Source: Elysia marginata (lineage: Eukaryota > Mollusca > Gastropoda > Plakobranchidae). Taken from it: a stretch of DNA of 20,639 nt. Shown one piece after another: positions 19,878-20,639 of the stretch. Each line of letters begins with the position of its first letter. Position 1 is the stretch's first letter. Location of the stretch: positions 131,211 through 151,849 of the forward strand of contig BMAT01013251.1 of assembly GCA_019649035.1 (NCBI GenBank). The letters are read 5' to 3'. The translations under genes and the position numbers were made by a program. The notes under the pieces were generated by a model. That model did no database searches and was not told the origin of the DNA. It worked only from the letters and a program-made list of their open reading frames with translations.

Positions 19878-20639
19878 CGAGGGTTGTTCAAAAAGTAATA
19901 CCTCGCCTTCTTTGTCGACACAGGCTCGCCAACGCCAAATCAGTTTTCGCATACCGTCGGCGAAAAATTCGTGTGGTTTTCCCCGGAACCATCGGCGCAC
20001 ATCTTCTTGAACAGCATCATCATCTTTAAAGTGCTTTCCCTTGATGTGCTCCTTCAACTTAGGAAAAAGATAAAAGTTAGATGGAGCAAGGTCCGGACTG
20101 TATGATGGGTGTGGTAAGGTTTCGTAAAATCGGAGACTTTTCATGGCATCTTGAGTTTGCCGACTCGTGTGCGGACGGGCGTTGTCGTGGTGTAAAATCA
20201 CATTTTTCCCGGGTCTAACTCGTGTCAGACGAGCCCTAAGTTTTCTAAGAGTCTTGATATAACGGTCAGAGTTGACAGTCGATCCTTGCTTCAAAAATTC
20301 AATATGAACCAATCCGTCGCAGTCCCAGAACACTGTCATTAGGACTTTCTTTGCAGAAGGAACAACTTTGAACTTTTTGGGACAAGGTGAACCAATGTGC
20401 CTGTATTCTTTTGATTGTTTTATGTTTTCTGGGTCATAATGGTGTACCCATGTCTCATCCCCGGTGATAATACGGCGTAAGAATGCTTCGCCTTCGTCAG
20501 TATACCGGGCTAACAGTTCTTGACTAACACGACTTCTGTTCAATTTCATGTCGGGTGACAACATGTGGGGAACCCAGCGTGCACACAATTTACTGTAACC
20601 CAACACATCATGGATGATAAATTGAGCACTTCCTGTAGA
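19845..20639 (-). CDS. mariner transposase, C-terminal 264 residues, probably inactive
   Basis: Cut-and-paste transposase with a DDE/D catalytic domain; the open frame enters from the window edge with STGSAQFIIHDVLGYSK and stays open to a TAG. Numbering from the edge: first Asp D61 in TGDETWVHHYDPE, second Asp D152 in HHDNARPHTS, then YSPDLAPSNFYLF, where the third catalytic Asp of mariner (APSD) is Asn (N188). Spacing between D152 and N188 is 35 residues, against 34 in Mos1. FFADGMRKLIWRW follows, also typical of mariner. The last nine residues (ILQKSRNEV) come from flanking DNA, because the frame reads through the terminal repeat without a stop. The helix-turn-helix domains are outside the window. 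The missing catalytic Asp makes activity unlikely, even though there is no internal stop. Confidence 0.9.
   Translation of the reverse strand, partial: STGSAQFIIHDVLGYSKLCARWVPHMLSPDMKLNRSRVSQELLARYTDEGEAFLRRIITGDETWVHHYDPENIKQSKEYRHIGSPCPKKFKVVPSAKKVLMTVFWDCDGLVHIEFLKQGSTVNSDRYIKTLRKLRARLTRVRPGKNVILHHDNARPHTSRQTQDAMKSLRFYETLPHPSYSPDLAPSNFYLFPKLKEHIKGKHFKDDDAVQEDVRRWFRGKPHEFFADGMRKLIWRWRACVDKEGEVLLFEQPSYILQKSRNEV
19878..19907. repeat. mariner terminal inverted repeat (one end)
   Basis: CGAGGGTTGTTCAAAAAG, followed by TAATACCTCG, beside the TA target dinucleotide. The inner limit is uncertain because the partner repeat is not in the window. The sequence also codes for transposase residues near the C-terminus (VLLFEQPS). 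Confidence 0.75.
19878..20639 (-). mobile_element. mariner element, 3' part, cut by the window edge
   Basis: Tc1/mariner DNA transposon in minus orientation. The right-hand terminal repeat begins CGAGGGTTGTTCAAAAAG next to a TA dinucleotide (19876-19877), the mariner target site. The other terminal repeat and the N-terminal DNA-binding half of the transposase lie beyond 20639. Confidence 0.88.

Noticed and set aside
1..20639. CRISPR array, phage, bacterial operon or a new defence system
   Set aside because: No spaced direct repeats of CRISPR type and no bacterial-style gene packing; introns and SINEs show a eukaryotic genome, and everything recognisable is a zinc transporter gene plus ordinary mobile elements.

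Overview
The window is animal genomic DNA, AT-rich and dominated by one intron-containing gene on the minus strand. This gene is a zinc transporter of the cation diffusion facilitator family (SLC30A / ZnT, closest in layout to the ZnT2/3/8 group). I could join eight coding exons from 17617 down to 3254. Every exon boundary has a GT-AG splice pair, and the reading phase is kept across all seven junctions, giving a predicted protein of 523 residues. GT-AG introns, tRNA-derived SINEs, a non-LTR retrotransposon relic, a mariner element and many microsatellites point to an invertebrate metazoan. The SINE style suggests a mollusc, perhaps a gastropod, but this is an impression and not something the sequence proves.

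Layout. Bases 1-1843 are AT-rich DNA downstream of the gene with no gene I can support. Bases 1844-3253 are the likely 3' untranslated region. Bases 3254-17617 hold the transporter: exon 8 (3254-3399), exon 7 (4835-4969), exon 6 (5590-5695), exon 5 (6930-7422), exon 4 (8577-8730), exon 3 (10135-10281), exon 2 (10855-10961) and exon 1 (17334-17617). Intron 5 carries a broken, 5'-truncated non-LTR reverse transcriptase. Intron 3 carries a SINE relic and a run of look-alike splice acceptors. The 6.4-kb intron 1 carries a plus-strand SINE, two minus-strand SINEs and large ACT and GA microsatellites. Upstream of the gene (17618-18720) is a region with several CCAAT boxes and short inverted repeats that may be a promoter. 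The right edge (19878-20639) is the 3' half of a mariner element, with its terminal repeat and a transposase reading frame open to the window edge.

The transporter should move zinc out of the cytosol into vesicles or out of the cell. It keeps both HxxxD metal sites in the membrane domain, the N-terminal HCH motif and the C-terminal CxxC motif known from ZnT2/3/8. Its unusual parts are a 95-residue N-terminal extension and a 130-residue histidine-rich loop that also holds candidate endosomal sorting signals. The mobile elements look inactive: the reverse transcriptase is frameshifted and truncated, and the mariner transposase has Asn where the third catalytic Asp should be. I found no convincing new defence, toxin or CRISPR-like system.
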